Translations under genes and position numbers: made by a program
The notes under the pieces: generated by a model
What the model was told of the DNA's origin: nothing
Seen by the model: only the letters and a program-made list of their open reading frames with translations
The model's database searches: none
NCBI RefSeq assembly: GCF_000709795.1
Contig: NZ_KL503807.1
Coordinates: forward strand, 19,427-83,426
Length of the DNA: 64,000 bases
From: Bartonella bacilliformis Ver097
Lineage (GTDB): Bacteria; Pseudomonadota; Alphaproteobacteria; Rhizobiales; Rhizobiaceae
Direction: 5' to 3'
Shown here: positions 54,812-64,000 of the stretch, in pieces
How positions within the stretch are numbered: the first letter of the stretch is position 1
How the letters are laid out: the number at the start of each line of letters is the position of its first letter

Positions 54812-55390
54812 ATGTTTATACAGACTGAAACCACACCTAACCCTGCAACACTCAAATTTTTGCCAGGCCGCGTGATCCTCTCTGAAGGTGTGTTAGAATT
54901 TCGTGATAGTGAAGCTGCTGCTTTAGGCTCTCCCCTAGCGGCTAAATTATTTCAAATTCCTAATGTTAGTGGCGTTTTATTAGGGTATGATTTTATCACG
55001 GTGACAAAAAGTGACGGTGAGTGGCAACACCTTAAACCGGTTATTCTGGGCACCATTATGGAACATCTTCTGTCCAATGTCCCAATTGTCAGCACAGGAG
55101 CTTCTGCACACGCACAAAACCATGCTCATCATGAAGAATTTTATGATGAAAAAGATACTGATATTGTAAAAACGATCAAAGAATTGCTAGAAACACGTGT
55201 GCGTCCGGCTGTTGCTAATGATGGTGGAGATATCACCTTCCGTGGTTTTGAACATGGTATTGTTTATCTTAATATGCGCGGGGCTTGTGCTGGATGCCCT
55301 TCTTCTACAGCAACATTAAAACATGGTATTGAAAATCTGCTACGACATTTTATTCCAGAAGTTGTAGGCGTTGAAGCCATGCCACAGTGA
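54812..55390 (+). CDS. NifU-like Fe-S cluster scaffold (Nfu type)
   Basis: Carries and delivers Fe-S clusters, 192 residues. The ATG at 54812 has AAGGA upstream and gives the family start MFIQTETTPNPATLKFLPG. The N-terminal Nfu domain is followed by the C-terminal NifU domain with RPAVANDGGDITFRGF and the cluster-binding CAGC (GACAGCPSSTATLKHGIEN). A short His-rich linker (HAQNHAHHEEF) lies between them. Confidence 0.93.
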   Translation: MFIQTETTPNPATLKFLPGRVILSEGVLEFRDSEAAALGSPLAAKLFQIPNVSGVLLGYDFITVTKSDGEWQHLKPVILGTIMEHLLSNVPIVSTGASAHAQNHAHHEEFYDEKDTDIVKTIKELLETRVRPAVANDGGDITFRGFEHGIVYLNMRGACAGCPSSTATLKHGIENLLRHFIPEVVGVEAMPQ

Positions 55391-55974
55391 GCAAAACTAA
55401 AACAAACCTAGAACACGCTTCATCCTCTATTACATAACGGAATGAGAAAGATTTTACTTTTCAAGACATTCATTCATAATATTGCCATTCATAATATTGC
55501 TAACCACAACATTGCACGCAAAGAGCATTTTACAAATGCAAGGATAAGATCTCTTTCTATAAGAGTGCATGCTCATTTATAATCAACAAGAGCAAAATAT
55601 ACAAAAAACTATAGCTACATTTAAAGAGATATCTGTGAAAGAGCCCATTGGCTCTTAGCTAAACAATCAGTGTCTTACTAACTGTCCTCTACCAATTTTC
55701 ATACATGTCAATTTTCAACTTTATCTCGCTAGTTAAGACAAGATATTTTCCAGCTTTATCTCTCCAGTTAAGATAAAATATTTTCAATATCGGGATTTTT
55801 TCAAAACAAGCTTTTTCAGCTTTTTTCAAGACCGTTTCTTTCGCCAGCAAATATGAAGTTTTTTCTGCCAAAGAATGATAAGTGCTACCAATCAAATAAC
55901 TATTGGAAACCTTTCTTTTTTACAGCACCTTTTATATTCAACTCTTTCACTATGTCCATCAAATAAAGAAAAGC
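55391..55974. other. Gap between the NifU-like gene and the groEL terminator
   Basis: About 580 bases. A minus-strand frame at 55689-55895 is not supported: it is built partly from the tandem repeat listed below. No RNA gene was seen. Confidence 0.35.
55711..55785. repeat. Two-copy imperfect tandem repeat, about 35 bases each
   Basis: Unit 1 (55711-55744) and unit 2 (55745-55779) share ATTTTC, CTTTATCTC, AGTTAAGA and AAGAT/AAAAT blocks. The ATTTTC start of a third unit follows at 55780-55785. Confidence 0.6.
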
Positions 55975-56003
55975 TAAAAAAAACGGGCCCATTGGCCCGT
56001 TTC
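55975..56003 (-). terminator. Rho-independent terminator of groES-groEL
   Basis: On the minus strand ACGGGCC pairs with GGCCCGT (plus positions 55983-56000) around a 4-base loop, followed by a run of eight T. It lies 24 bases after the groEL stop. Confidence 0.9.
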
Positions 56004-56026
56004 TTATCTATTTCTTCGCGAATGGC

Positions 56027-57661
<1,635 letters not shown>

Positions 57662-57716
57662 CTATTTTCTCCTTGATTGTCTTAAATAATGTACTACAAA
57701 TAATGGAAAGTCGGAT

Positions 57717-58013
57717 TTAAGCGAGAATTCCCATAATATCAGATTCTTTCATGATCAAGAGCTCTTCACCATTAATCTTGACTTCGGTCCCCGACCACTT
57801 GCCAAACAAAATGCGATCTCCCGCTTTTACTTCGAGAGGTACACGCTGTCCATTATCATTGAGGATGCCATTGCCAACAGCAATAACTTCCCCTTCTTGA
57901 GGTTTTTCCTGTGCTGTGTCAGGAATAATAATCCCACCAGCTGTCTTGTTTTCTGATTCAACCCGACGCACGACAACACGATCGTGAAGTGGGCGAAACT
58001 TTATGTTAGCCAT
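57717..58013 (-). CDS. groES: Co-chaperonin GroES (Hsp10)
   Basis: Lid of the GroEL folding chamber, 98 residues. It has the family pattern [20 protein letters not shown] and [20 protein letters not shown], with the mobile loop at about 17-32. The C-terminal [20 protein letters not shown] is typical. It lies 55 bases upstream of groEL. Confidence 0.97.
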   Translation of the reverse strand: MANIKFRPLHDRVVVRRVESENKTAGGIIIPDTAQEKPQEGEVIAVGNGILNDNGQRVPLEVKAGDRILFGKWSGTEVKINGEELLIMKESDIMGILA

Positions 58014-58065
58014 GTTTTAAACCCTTAAAACTTGAATATAACTTATGTATTGATTTTATACTTAG

Positions 58066-58092
58066 TTAGCACTCCCTTGCTATGAGTACCAA
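58066..58092 (-). promoter_or_regulatory. CIRCE-type operator (HrcA site) of groES-groEL
   Basis: Consensus TTAGCACTC-N9-GAGTGCTAA. Here the plus strand reads TTAGCACTC, 9 bases, GAGTACCAA. The left arm is perfect; the right arm differs at two positions. It sits just downstream of the promoter, where HrcA would block transcription. Confidence 0.85.
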
Positions 58093-58099
58093 TATCAGT

Positions 58100-58128
58100 T
58101 ATATAAAAATGCGGCTCTACGATGTCAA
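58100..58128 (-). promoter_or_regulatory. Sigma70-type promoter of groES-groEL
   Basis: On the minus strand TTGACA (58123-58128) and TATATA (58100-58105) are separated by 17 bases, close to consensus. The start point would fall in or next to the CIRCE-like operator. Confidence 0.8.
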
Positions 58129-58293
58129 GAACTTTAGAACAAAATAATTTATCACTGTTAGAGGAATTTTATATTTTGGCTCCTTTGAATTTCTATTGAG
58201 TGATATTTATTTCCCTATATAAACTTTAAAAGAAATTTCTTTATACGTCGATTTAAACCAAAAAAATGAGATAAAAATAGAAGGATTTTATTT

Positions 58294-59682
58294 ATGGTCA
58301 AAACACGTCAAGAAATGGATAGTTTTGGAACAATTTCAGTCCCTCAAGACTGTTACTGGGGTGCTCAAACCGAGCGTTCTTTACATCATTTTAATATTGG
58401 GACAGAAAAGCAGCCTCTTTCTTTGATTTATGCTTTAAGCCTTATTAAAAAGGCAGCAGCTCTCGTAAATATGCAAAAAGGAAAACTCGAGAAAAATATA
58501 GGAGAAGCAATTGTCCTTGCTGCTGATGACGTGCTTGCTGGTACATTTGACACACATTTTCCACTCTCAGTCTGGCAAACAGGTTCTGGAACACAGAGCA
58601 ATATGAACGTCAATGAAGTGATCGCCAATCATGCTAGTGTGCTTTTAGGAGGAAAACTTGGTAGTAAATCGCCTGTTCACCCCAATGATCACGTTAATAT
58701 GAGCCAATCCTCGAATGATTCCTTCCCAACAGCACTCCATATTGCTACGGCACTGCAAACACACCAACATCTCCTTCCAATTCTTGACACTCTCATCAGT
58801 GACATCCAAAAAAAGGAAACTGAATTTTCAGACATCATTAAAATTGGGCGTACTCATACGCAAGACGCAACCCCCCTTACACTGGGGCAAGAATTTTCAG
58901 GATATCGGGCTGCACTTGAAGCAAACCGCCATCGCATTGCAGTAGCTCTGACTGATGTTCAAACACTCGCGCAAGGGGGCACGGCTGTTGGAACAGGTCT
59001 TAATGCACCACGTGATTTCGATGTCACCTTTGCTGAAACAATTAGTTCTCTCACAGGTGTGACCTTTAAAACTGCTAACAATAAATTTGAAGCCCTCGCA
59101 CACCATGGAGCCCTTGCAAATTTTCACGGCAGCCTTAATGCATTAGCAGCAGATCTATTTAAAATTGCCAATGACATTCGCTTCTTAGGATCAGGACCGC
59201 GTTCAGGATTAGGCGAACTCAGCCTACCAGAAAATGAGCCCGGGTCTTCTATCATGCCAGGAAAAGTTAATCCCACACAATGTGAAGCTTTGAGTATGGT
59301 CGCTTGCCAAGTCTTTGGAAATCATACCAGTGTAACATTTGCAGCCAGCCAAGGTCATTTTGAACTCAATACCTTTAAACCAATCATTGGCTATAATGTT
59401 TTACAGTCTCTCTCTCTCTTAGGAGATTCTATGCGATCCTTTAGCACGCATTGTATTAGAGGACTGCGCGCAAACCGAAACCATATTCATTCTCTTATGG
59501 AACGCTCTCTCATGTTAGTGACAGCGTTGACTCCGGAAATTGGCTATGAAAAAGCAGCTGAAATCGCTAAAACAGCTCATAAAAATGGCACAAATTTACG
59601 TGATGAAGCCTTGAAAGCAGGTGTTTCTGCTGAAATTTATGACCGATTTGTCGATCCTAAAAAGATGATCCATCCACAATAA
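58294..59682 (+). CDS. fumC: Class II fumarate hydratase FumC
   Basis: Converts fumarate to malate in the TCA cycle, 462 residues. It has the class II signature [17 protein letters not shown], plus [18 protein letters not shown] and [19 protein letters not shown]. An AGAAGGA lies upstream of the ATG. It converges with pgm, with a 40-base gap. Confidence 0.97.
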   Translation: MVKTRQEMDSFGTISVPQDCYWGAQTERSLHHFNIGTEKQPLSLIYALSLIKKAAALVNMQKGKLEKNIGEAIVLAADDVLAGTFDTHFPLSVWQTGSGTQSNMNVNEVIANHASVLLGGKLGSKSPVHPNDHVNMSQSSNDSFPTALHIATALQTHQHLLPILDTLISDIQKKETEFSDIIKIGRTHTQDATPLTLGQEFSGYRAALEANRHRIAVALTDVQTLAQGGTAVGTGLNAPRDFDVTFAETISSLTGVTFKTANNKFEALAHHGALANFHGSLNALAADLFKIANDIRFLGSGPRSGLGELSLPENEPGSSIMPGKVNPTQCEALSMVACQVFGNHTSVTFAASQGHFELNTFKPIIGYNVLQSLSLLGDSMRSFSTHCIRGLRANRNHIHSLMERSLMLVTALTPEIGYEKAAEIAKTAHKNGTNLRDEALKAGVSAEIYDRFVDPKKMIHPQ

Positions 59683-59722
59683 ATGCTTTTGTCGCAATGC
59701 CTTATGTCATGACATCGGGATT

Positions 59723-61351
59723 TTATGTCACAATATTAGGCCATTCTCGACCTAGATAATGGTTAATTTTTAACATTTCAAGCGCTGCGACAAATAAAGG
59801 CTGCAGGACTTTTTGACACTCTTGAGCATGATATTGAGGATTGCCTTCGTATTGCTCAAGATAAAGCCGCACTGTAGCTCCTGCAGTTCCTGTTCCAGAT
59901 AAACGCACCACCAAACGTGCACCATTGTCAAAAAATACACGCACCCCTTGCTGTGTATTCACGCTGTGATCAATCGGATCATGATAAGAAAAATCATCTG
60001 CTTTTTTGACTGTAAGTCCAGCGATCTGTGTTCCTGCCTGAGGAAGATGAGCGCGCAAATCTTCTATCATTGTTTCAGCTTTTTGCGTTTCAACATCTTC
60101 ATAATCATAGCGCGAATAATAAAAGCGCCCATAACAACGCCAATGCTGCTGCACAATATGGGCTGCACTTTTCTTTGTCACCGCCAAAAGATTTAACCAA
60201 AATAATACAGCCCACAAACCATCTTTTTCACGCACATGGCTTGACCCCGTTCCAAAGCTTTCTTCACCACAAAAAGTCACTTTGCTAGAATCTAATAATG
60301 TGCTAAAAAATTTCCATCCTGTTGGTGTTTCAAAACATGGTATTCCTTTTTGTTCTGCTACCCGATCTACTGCGCGCCCCGTTGGCATAGAGCGTGCAAT
60401 CCCTGTGATACCGTGGCGATATCCTTTAATCAGATGTGCCTGATCTGCCATAATCGCAAGAGAATCTGAAGGGTTAATAAATTGGTGGCGACCGATAATA
60501 AGATTACGATCTCCATCACCATCCGAAGCTGCACCAAGATCAGGTCCATGATCAGAAAGCAATAAGTCGTAGAGATCCTTCGCATGAATTAAATTGGGGT
60601 CTGGGTGCTTTCCACCAAAATCGGATAAAGGTGTGCCATTGACCACTGTCCCCTGAGGGAAGCCCAAAGATTTTTCAAAAATCTCTTTTGCATAAGGACC
60701 TGTCACAGCATGCATAGCATCAAATCGCAAAGTTAACCCTTCTGCCACGGCCTGCGCAATACAATCAAAATCAAAAATCTCCTGCATCAAAGCATGATAA
60801 TCTGCAACAGGATCAATAATCTCGACTCGCATAGAACCAATAAAGCTATGCCCTTTTGTTTCCAAATCAATCTCTGGAGCTTCGATTATTTTATAAGAAG
60901 AAAGACGCTGCGATGCTGAAAAAATGGCCTCACACACGGCATTGGGAGCCGGACCACCATTGGCAATATTATACTTGATGCCACAATCCCCCTCTGGTCC
61001 ACCAACATTATGACTTGCTGAAAGAATAATGCCACCTTGAGCATTATATTTGCGAATAAGATGTGATGCAGCAGGCGTTGACAAGAGCCCCCCTTTGCCA
61101 ACCTTAACGCACCCCACACCATGAGCCGCAGCCATTTGCAATATACGCTGAATGAAGGTGAGGTTCAAATAGCGTCCATCGCCACCAAGGATCAAGACTT
61201 GCCCTTCAAGAGGTCCAACAGTGTTAAAAATGGATTGAATAAAATTTTCAACATAATGAGGTTGTTGAAAAATCGATACCTTTTTGCGCAAACCAGATGT
61301 TCCTAGCTTCTGATCATCAAAAGGTGTTGTCTCTATAGTTTTAACATTCAT
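59723..61351 (-). CDS. pgm: Phosphoglucomutase
   Basis: Interconverts glucose-1-phosphate and glucose-6-phosphate, 542 residues, the usual length for the eukaryote-like alpha-D-phosphohexomutase form. The active-site serine lies in ILSASHNVGGPEGDCGIKYN (about residue 113). The metal loop is DGDGDRNLIIG, and GEESFGTGSSHVREKDGLWA is the sugar-binding region. In Brucella this gene affects LPS and virulence. Confidence 0.95.
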   Translation of the reverse strand: MNVKTIETTPFDDQKLGTSGLRKKVSIFQQPHYVENFIQSIFNTVGPLEGQVLILGGDGRYLNLTFIQRILQMAAAHGVGCVKVGKGGLLSTPAASHLIRKYNAQGGIILSASHNVGGPEGDCGIKYNIANGGPAPNAVCEAIFSASQRLSSYKIIEAPEIDLETKGHSFIGSMRVEIIDPVADYHALMQEIFDFDCIAQAVAEGLTLRFDAMHAVTGPYAKEIFEKSLGFPQGTVVNGTPLSDFGGKHPDPNLIHAKDLYDLLLSDHGPDLGAASDGDGDRNLIIGRHQFINPSDSLAIMADQAHLIKGYRHGITGIARSMPTGRAVDRVAEQKGIPCFETPTGWKFFSTLLDSSKVTFCGEESFGTGSSHVREKDGLWAVLFWLNLLAVTKKSAAHIVQQHWRCYGRFYYSRYDYEDVETQKAETMIEDLRAHLPQAGTQIAGLTVKKADDFSYHDPIDHSVNTQQGVRVFFDNGARLVVRLSGTGTAGATVRLYLEQYEGNPQYHAQECQKVLQPLFVAALEMLKINHYLGREWPNIVT

Positions 61352-61546
61352 ACAAGAGCCTTCATATCCTTTTTCTTGGTTTAATTGAAAAGAAGAACAG
61401 ACTCAAGTTGAAGATGAATTTAATTTAATAAAATGCATACATGAAATTCTTGCAAATTTGTTGCAATAGATTAGAGTATTTATTGTCCGTATCAAGAATA
61501 AAATTATTTTTGAAACACTATTCTAGAAACCATAGGAGGCGTAATC

Positions 61547-62077
61547 ATGGTTAGAAGAAAAGTTCCTAACGTAACGTTCCACACACGCGTACGTGATGAA
61601 TCGATAGGCGGGGAGAATCCTTATCGGTGGCAAGATATCAACAGTGATGCTTATTTCAAAGGAAAGCGTGTGATACTCTTTTCTCTCCCAGGAGCGTTTA
61701 CGCCTACTTGTTCAAACTTTCAGCTCCCTGATTTTGAAAAACTTTATGATGACTTTAAAAAAATCGGTATTGATGACATTTACTGCCTTTCTGTAAATGA
61801 CACCTTTGTGATGAACGCTTGGGGAAAAAAGCAAGGCATAAAAAATGTGAAATTGATTCCTGATGGTTCTGGTGAATTTACACGAAAAATGGGGATGCTC
61901 GTTGAAAAAACCAATATTGGCTTTGGCATGCGGTCATGGCGTTATGCCGCTGTCATTAATAATGGCCTCATTGAACATTGGTTCGAAGAAGAAGGCTTCG
62001 CAGACAATTGCGGAACAGACCCTTATGAAGTCTCCTCACCACAACATGTTTTAAAAGTGTTGCAAAATCATAAATAA
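61547..62077 (+). CDS. Peroxiredoxin (Prx5/AhpC-TSA family)
   Basis: Thiol peroxidase that reduces peroxides, 176 residues. The peroxidatic cysteine is Cys55 in LPGAFTPTCSNFQLPDF. The FAFTPTC pattern and size place it in the Prx5 group. The strong ribosome site AGGAGG lies 7 bases before the ATG at 61547. Other Cys at about 82 and 164 may act as resolving residues. A terminator follows. Confidence 0.93.
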   Translation: MVRRKVPNVTFHTRVRDESIGGENPYRWQDINSDAYFKGKRVILFSLPGAFTPTCSNFQLPDFEKLYDDFKKIGIDDIYCLSVNDTFVMNAWGKKQGIKNVKLIPDGSGEFTRKMGMLVEKTNIGFGMRSWRYAAVINNGLIEHWFEEEGFADNCGTDPYEVSSPQHVLKVLQNHK

Positions 62078-62092
62078 GGCATCACTTTATTC

Positions 62093-62136
62093 AAACAGCG
62101 CAAACTTCTCCCAATAACAGTTTGCGCTGTTTTTTA
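62093..62136 (+). terminator. Rho-independent terminator after the peroxiredoxin gene
   Basis: AAACAGCGCAAAC (62093-62105) pairs with GTTTGCGCTGTTT (62120-62132), with a 14-base loop and a T-run to 62136. Confidence 0.88.
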
Positions 62137-62290
62137 TTAAAACACATCATCATAAACATAAAATAACTGATACCTTTTTGGCAAAAATCCTTCACTGTCG
62201 ACAGAACCAAAGATAAGTTTCTTTTTCTCCTCGTCATATGCGTTTTTTCCTCTTCTCTATTAAGAATGTCAAAAAGCAGACTTATGAGGA

Positions 62291-63772
62291 TTAATGAACA
62301 ACCAAAATCTCTTGAACTGCTTGCACCAATTGATTTTCATCAACCATTATTTGCGCTGGACGGCTTTCTCGCCATGTCTGATTATCTTTAATTTCTGCAG
62401 ATAAACGAGATCCTTCAATCAGATCTTTAATCTGAACTTTACCCTCCTGGCGCTCAGATGCCCCTTGGATTACCACACAGGGAGCATGACGCCGATCTGC
62501 ATATTTCATTTGCGCCTTTATGCCTGCAGCCCCAAGATATAATTCAGAACGAATACCAGCATGGCGCAACTGCATCACCATCTTTTGATAACGCACCACA
62601 TATTCAGGGTCTTTATCCATCATCAAAACCACAACTGGACCTACTGTTTTTTTAACAGGACATTTTCCGAGATTGTGTAAAGCTACCATCAAACGCGATA
62701 CACCTATAGAAAAACCGGTGGCTGGGACAGCCTCATCGCGAAAACGTGCAACCAATCCATCATAACGTCCTCCGCCACCCACAGACCCAAAGACAACTTT
62801 TTGACCCTCTTCATTGAGCACATCAAAGAGCAATTCAGCTTCAAATACAGGTCCTGTATAATAGTCCAACCCACGCACCACTGAAGGGTCGATTTTGATA
62901 CGTTGTTGATAGCCATTTTTGCTAAAAATAGTCTGCATTTCTTCTAACTCATGGATCCCTTCTAACCCGCGAACTGTGTAGCCCACAATGTTTTTAAGAT
63001 TATCCAATGTCGCTTCAGCTGTTTCAGCACCAACAGAAATTAAAGAAAGGATAAGCTCACTTTCTTGCTCACTTAAGCCTGCTCCTTTTGTGAAATCCCC
63101 ACTTTCATCCAGACGGCCTCTGCCTAAAAGCAGACGCACACCTTCCATGCCAAATTTATCGAACTTATCAATTGCTCGAAGAACCGTTAAACGTTTCTCA
63201 GCTTGGTCATCTCCCCGCAAACCAATCAGCTCTAAAACACCGTCAAGAATTTTCCGATTGCTCAAACGAATGACATAATCATGACGTTGAATACCCAATC
63301 GTTCCAAGCTATCGGCTGCCATCATGCAAATCTCAGCATCCGCTGCAACCGTTGATGAACCCACAATATCAGCATCCAACTGCATAAATTGCCGAAAACG
63401 CCCTGGCCCTGGTTTTTCATTACGAAAAACAAAACCAGAACGATAACTGCGATAAGGCTTTGGTAAAATTTCAAAATTTTCAGAAAAATAGCGCGCAAGA
63501 GGTGCTGTCAAATCATAGCGCAAAGACATCCACTGTTCATCTTCATCTTGCAAAGAAAAAACACCGGCATTGGGGCGATCTAAATCGGGTAAAAATTTTC
63601 CTAAAACATCCGTATATTCAAAAATAGGTGTTTCAAGTGCTTCAAATCCATATAATTCATAAACTTCGCGAATCTGCGTGATCATTGTTTCCAAAGCATT
63701 CAACTGTGCACTTGTGCGATCAACAAAACCGCGCGGTAAACGGGCTTTTGTTTTTTCTTCTTTTTTTGACAT
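62291..63772 (-). CDS. hisS: Histidyl-tRNA synthetase
   Basis: Class II synthetase that charges tRNA-His, 493 residues from the ATG at 63772. The frame continues to a TTG at 63790 without family support. Motif 2 region: [35 protein letters not shown]. The HisA motif is [17 protein letters not shown], and motif 3 is [14 protein letters not shown]. The Rhizobiales form is longer than the E. coli enzyme (424). Confidence 0.95.
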   Translation of the reverse strand: MSKKEEKTKARLPRGFVDRTSAQLNALETMITQIREVYELYGFEALETPIFEYTDVLGKFLPDLDRPNAGVFSLQDEDEQWMSLRYDLTAPLARYFSENFEILPKPYRSYRSGFVFRNEKPGPGRFRQFMQLDADIVGSSTVAADAEICMMAADSLERLGIQRHDYVIRLSNRKILDGVLELIGLRGDDQAEKRLTVLRAIDKFDKFGMEGVRLLLGRGRLDESGDFTKGAGLSEQESELILSLISVGAETAEATLDNLKNIVGYTVRGLEGIHELEEMQTIFSKNGYQQRIKIDPSVVRGLDYYTGPVFEAELLFDVLNEEGQKVVFGSVGGGGRYDGLVARFRDEAVPATGFSIGVSRLMVALHNLGKCPVKKTVGPVVVLMMDKDPEYVVRYQKMVMQLRHAGIRSELYLGAAGIKAQMKYADRRHAPCVVIQGASERQEGKVQIKDLIEGSRLSAEIKDNQTWRESRPAQIMVDENQLVQAVQEILVVH

Positions 63773-64000
63773 TATTTTCTCTAGCAACAATCTGTCTTTA
63801 TAATAATAAGTTATTTGTGTCTATCGCATAGCAACACATGTCGCAATGACTTTATAAAACTGAGCCTAATCCTGACCAAAATAAGCCAAGGTAACAACAA
63901 GATTGCTTTTATAGCATAAAGCACTCTCCTTTTTCTTATTAATTTCTATTCATTTTTACGAATTTCTAAAAGTTACGAACTTTTAAATCAAAAGCCAATC

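Overview
The window is an AT-rich alphaproteobacterial chromosome segment. It looks like a flagellated Bartonella or a close relative. The evidence is the Rhizobiales-type flagellar gene set (flaF, flbT, motC, motE, a MotD-type FliK, the FtcR regulator, a DUF1217 gene, and no fliD, fliS or flhF), the long low-density AT-rich intergenic stretches, several decayed genes, and large pertactin-like autotransporters of the kind common in Bartonella. The species cannot be named from the sequence.

Layout. 1-1263: the end of an iron-type ABC importer (FecCD permease and ATPase), then tRNA-Gln(CTG) and about 1 kb without genes. 2458-15860 (minus strand): fliF, fliH-like, motB, motC, fliK/motD, a lytic transglycosylase, ftcR, then flgE-flgK-flgL-flaF-flbT-flgD-fliQ. 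16351-22458 (plus): a decayed autotransporter tail and two intact paralogous autotransporters. 22474-23571 (minus): a damaged flagellin. 23822-34165 (minus): flgF-fliI-flgB-flgC-fliE-flgG-flgA-flgI-motE-flgH-fliL-fliP behind a DUF1217 gene. 34458-40389 (plus): motA-fliM-orf-fliN-fliG-flhB and a conserved unknown. 40811-46160 (minus): flhA-fliR-fliJ-like, and flgJ/flgN-like genes with a FliL-like membrane protein. 46603-64000: mostly housekeeping genes: small membrane proteins, a DUF442 phosphatase-like protein, ribF, a HAD hydrolase, murJ, trpS, a decayed parA, a NifU-like scaffold, groES-groEL with promoter, CIRCE and terminator, fumC, pgm, a peroxiredoxin and hisS.

Together the flagellar genes encode almost the whole basal body: MS ring, C ring, export gate and ATPase, rod, P and L rings, hook, hook-filament junction, stator and regulators. 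The filament protein is the exception. The only flagellin-like gene here lies at the usual rhizobial flagellin position (between fliP and fliF) but has lost its N-terminal export/assembly helix and its original stop. Autotransporter genes lie immediately beside it. An intact flagellin must be elsewhere if this bacterium makes filaments. No CRISPR array, insertion sequence, prophage or rRNA gene was seen.
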